Shown: piece after piece, positions 63,345 to 64,000 of the stretch
Layout: the number at the start of each line of letters is the position of its first letter
How positions within the stretch are numbered: position 1 is the stretch's first letter
Assembly: GCF_946479755.1 (NCBI RefSeq)
Contig: NZ_CAMLHC010000001.1
Location: forward strand, 372,001 to 436,000
DNA from: an uncultured Chitinophaga sp.
GTDB lineage: Bacteria; Bacteroidota; Bacteroidia; Chitinophagales; Chitinophagaceae
Direction of reading: 5' to 3'
DNA length: 64,000 nt
Position numbers and translations under genes: made by a program
The notes under the pieces: model-generated
The model's database searches: none
The model's input: only the letters and a program-made list of their open reading frames with translations
What the model was told of the DNA's origin: nothing

Positions 63345-64000
63345 CACAATTGAATTAACAGCTCGGCGGTAAAATGCCGGCCGTCACCCGTCAAATTTAA
63401 CTGATGACGGTGAGGATAATGAATTTGTAGGCGTTTTTTTAGATTGTCGAGACCGATACCACCCAGCTTGTCTTTTTTCTGTGTGCCGATTTCGTTCTCT
63501 GTCCGGAAGCGGAGCTGCCGGCCCGCTGTGCTGAGCCGGATAGTGATAGGCGTTTTGCCGTTGGCTGCGCCGTGTTTCAGCGCATTTTCCACCAGCGGCG
63601 AGAGTACGTAGGGAGGAAGCTCCAGGTGCTCATTTTCCACCTCGCTGATAAAATGAATAAAGCCTGTTTCGGGATGCCGTAGCTGTTCCAGTTCAATATA
63701 TGCATGAATGTAATTGATCTCTTCCGCCAACCGGATACGCTCTTTTTGTGATTCATAGGTGGTAAACCGCATCACTTGCGAGAGCTTTTCAATCGCAGGC
63801 AGGGATTTGTCGGATTGAAAATAGACCATGGAGTAGATATTGTTGAGCGTATTGAAAATAAAATGAGGGTTGATCTGTGCCTTCAGGAACTTGATTTCCG
63901 TGTTTTTGTTCTCCTCGAGAATAGCCTGGTTGTATTCCAGCAACCGGATGAAATAAATACCCAGCCACAGAAAAGAGCTGAAAATGACCGGCATGCTGCT
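63344..64000 (-). CDS. LytS-type sensor histidine kinase, 5' end outside window
   Basis: The C-terminal 218 or so residues of a membrane sensor kinase. The frame is open to the last base, and the ATG at 63994 is probably internal, because family members have several TM helices before this point. A last TM segment (SSFLWLGIYFIRLL) and a coiled linker are followed by the His_kinase domain with the phospho-His in LKAQINPHFIFNTLNNIYS (codon at 63863-63865), then an HATPase-type domain (SPLVENALKHG, GGIGLDNLKKRL). It forms an operon with the LytTR regulator. Confidence 0.92.
   Translation of the reverse strand, partial: SSMPVIFSSFLWLGIYFIRLLEYNQAILEENKNTEIKFLKAQINPHFIFNTLNNIYSMVYFQSDKSLPAIEKLSQVMRFTTYESQKERIRLAEEINYIHAYIELEQLRHPETGFIHFISEVENEHLELPPYVLSPLVENALKHGAANGKTPITIRLSTAGRQLRFRTENEIGTQKKDKLGGIGLDNLKKRLQIHYPHRHQLNLTGDGRHFTAELLIQL

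Noticed and set aside
1..64000. CRISPR arrays, tRNA/rRNA genes, prophage or insertion sequences
   Set aside because: No regularly spaced repeats, cloverleaf-like segments, transposase or integrase frames, or terminal inverted repeats were seen; the repeats found are regulatory-size or from the gene duplication.

Overview
The window reads as one accessory, carbohydrate-focused stretch of a Bacteroidota chromosome, most like Chitinophaga or a relative in the Chitinophagaceae. Supports for this are four SusC/SusD outer-membrane pairs (plus one broken SusC), a hybrid two-component regulator, an inactive-Nudix AraR-type repressor, FecR/ECF sigma control of a SusC, lipoprotein signal peptides, no Shine-Dalgarno pattern and about 50 percent GC. 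I saw no tRNA, rRNA, CRISPR array, phage gene or insertion sequence.

Layout. (1) 1-6100, plus strand: L-arabinose catabolism, with ribulokinase (cut by the window edge), ribulose-5-phosphate 4-epimerase, arabinose isomerase, a sodium/sugar symporter and the AraR-type regulator. (2) 6100-18900, plus strand: a polysaccharide utilisation locus with a GH29-type alpha-L-fucosidase, a GH31 alpha-xylosidase with PA14 insert, SusC, SusD, a glycan-binding lipoprotein candidate and an SGNH acetylesterase. (3) 18900-30300: an HTCS regulator (minus) divergent from a GH51 arabinofuranosidase, then SusC/SusD. (4) 30576-39250: GH27 alpha-galactosidase; a tight four-gene cassette (aldo/keto reductase, enolase-superfamily protein, sodium symporter, lipoprotein sugar mutarotase); a convergent AraC regulator; and a large secreted protein I do not recognise. 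(5) 39380-48600, minus strand: GH29, GH95, SusC, SusD. (6) 48800-50870, plus: an SDR oxidoreductase and a HbpS/GlcG-like protein plus AraC regulator pair. (7) 50900-62500, minus: sigma factor, FecR, STN-type SusC, SusD, DUF4843-type lipoprotein and PKD-like lipoprotein, followed by a second FecR and a broken second SusC. (8) 62640-64000, minus: LytTR response regulator and LytS-type sensor kinase, the latter cut by the window edge.

How it works together. Regions 1-5 look like side-chain trimming of a fucosylated, galactosylated, arabinosylated and acetylated plant glycan; the GH31/GH29/GH95/acetylesterase/GH51 set suits xyloglucan, though no endo-xyloglucanase is present. Arabinose released by GH51 would enter the adjacent ara pathway. 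The four-gene cassette could oxidise a released L-fucose or L-galactose type sugar, but its enolase-superfamily member lacks the usual His-Asp dyad and the cassette is incomplete, so the substrate is open.

The most striking structural observation is in regions 6-7. A unit consisting of the HbpS-AraC pair facing the sigma-FecR-SusC-SusD-DUF4843-PKD operon appears to have been duplicated in tandem and then lost complementary parts. The left copy keeps intact HbpS-AraC and FecR but only a broken SusC. The right copy keeps the intact sigma-to-PKD operon, while its HbpS-AraC survives only as a fossil of roughly 107 bp (53421-53527).
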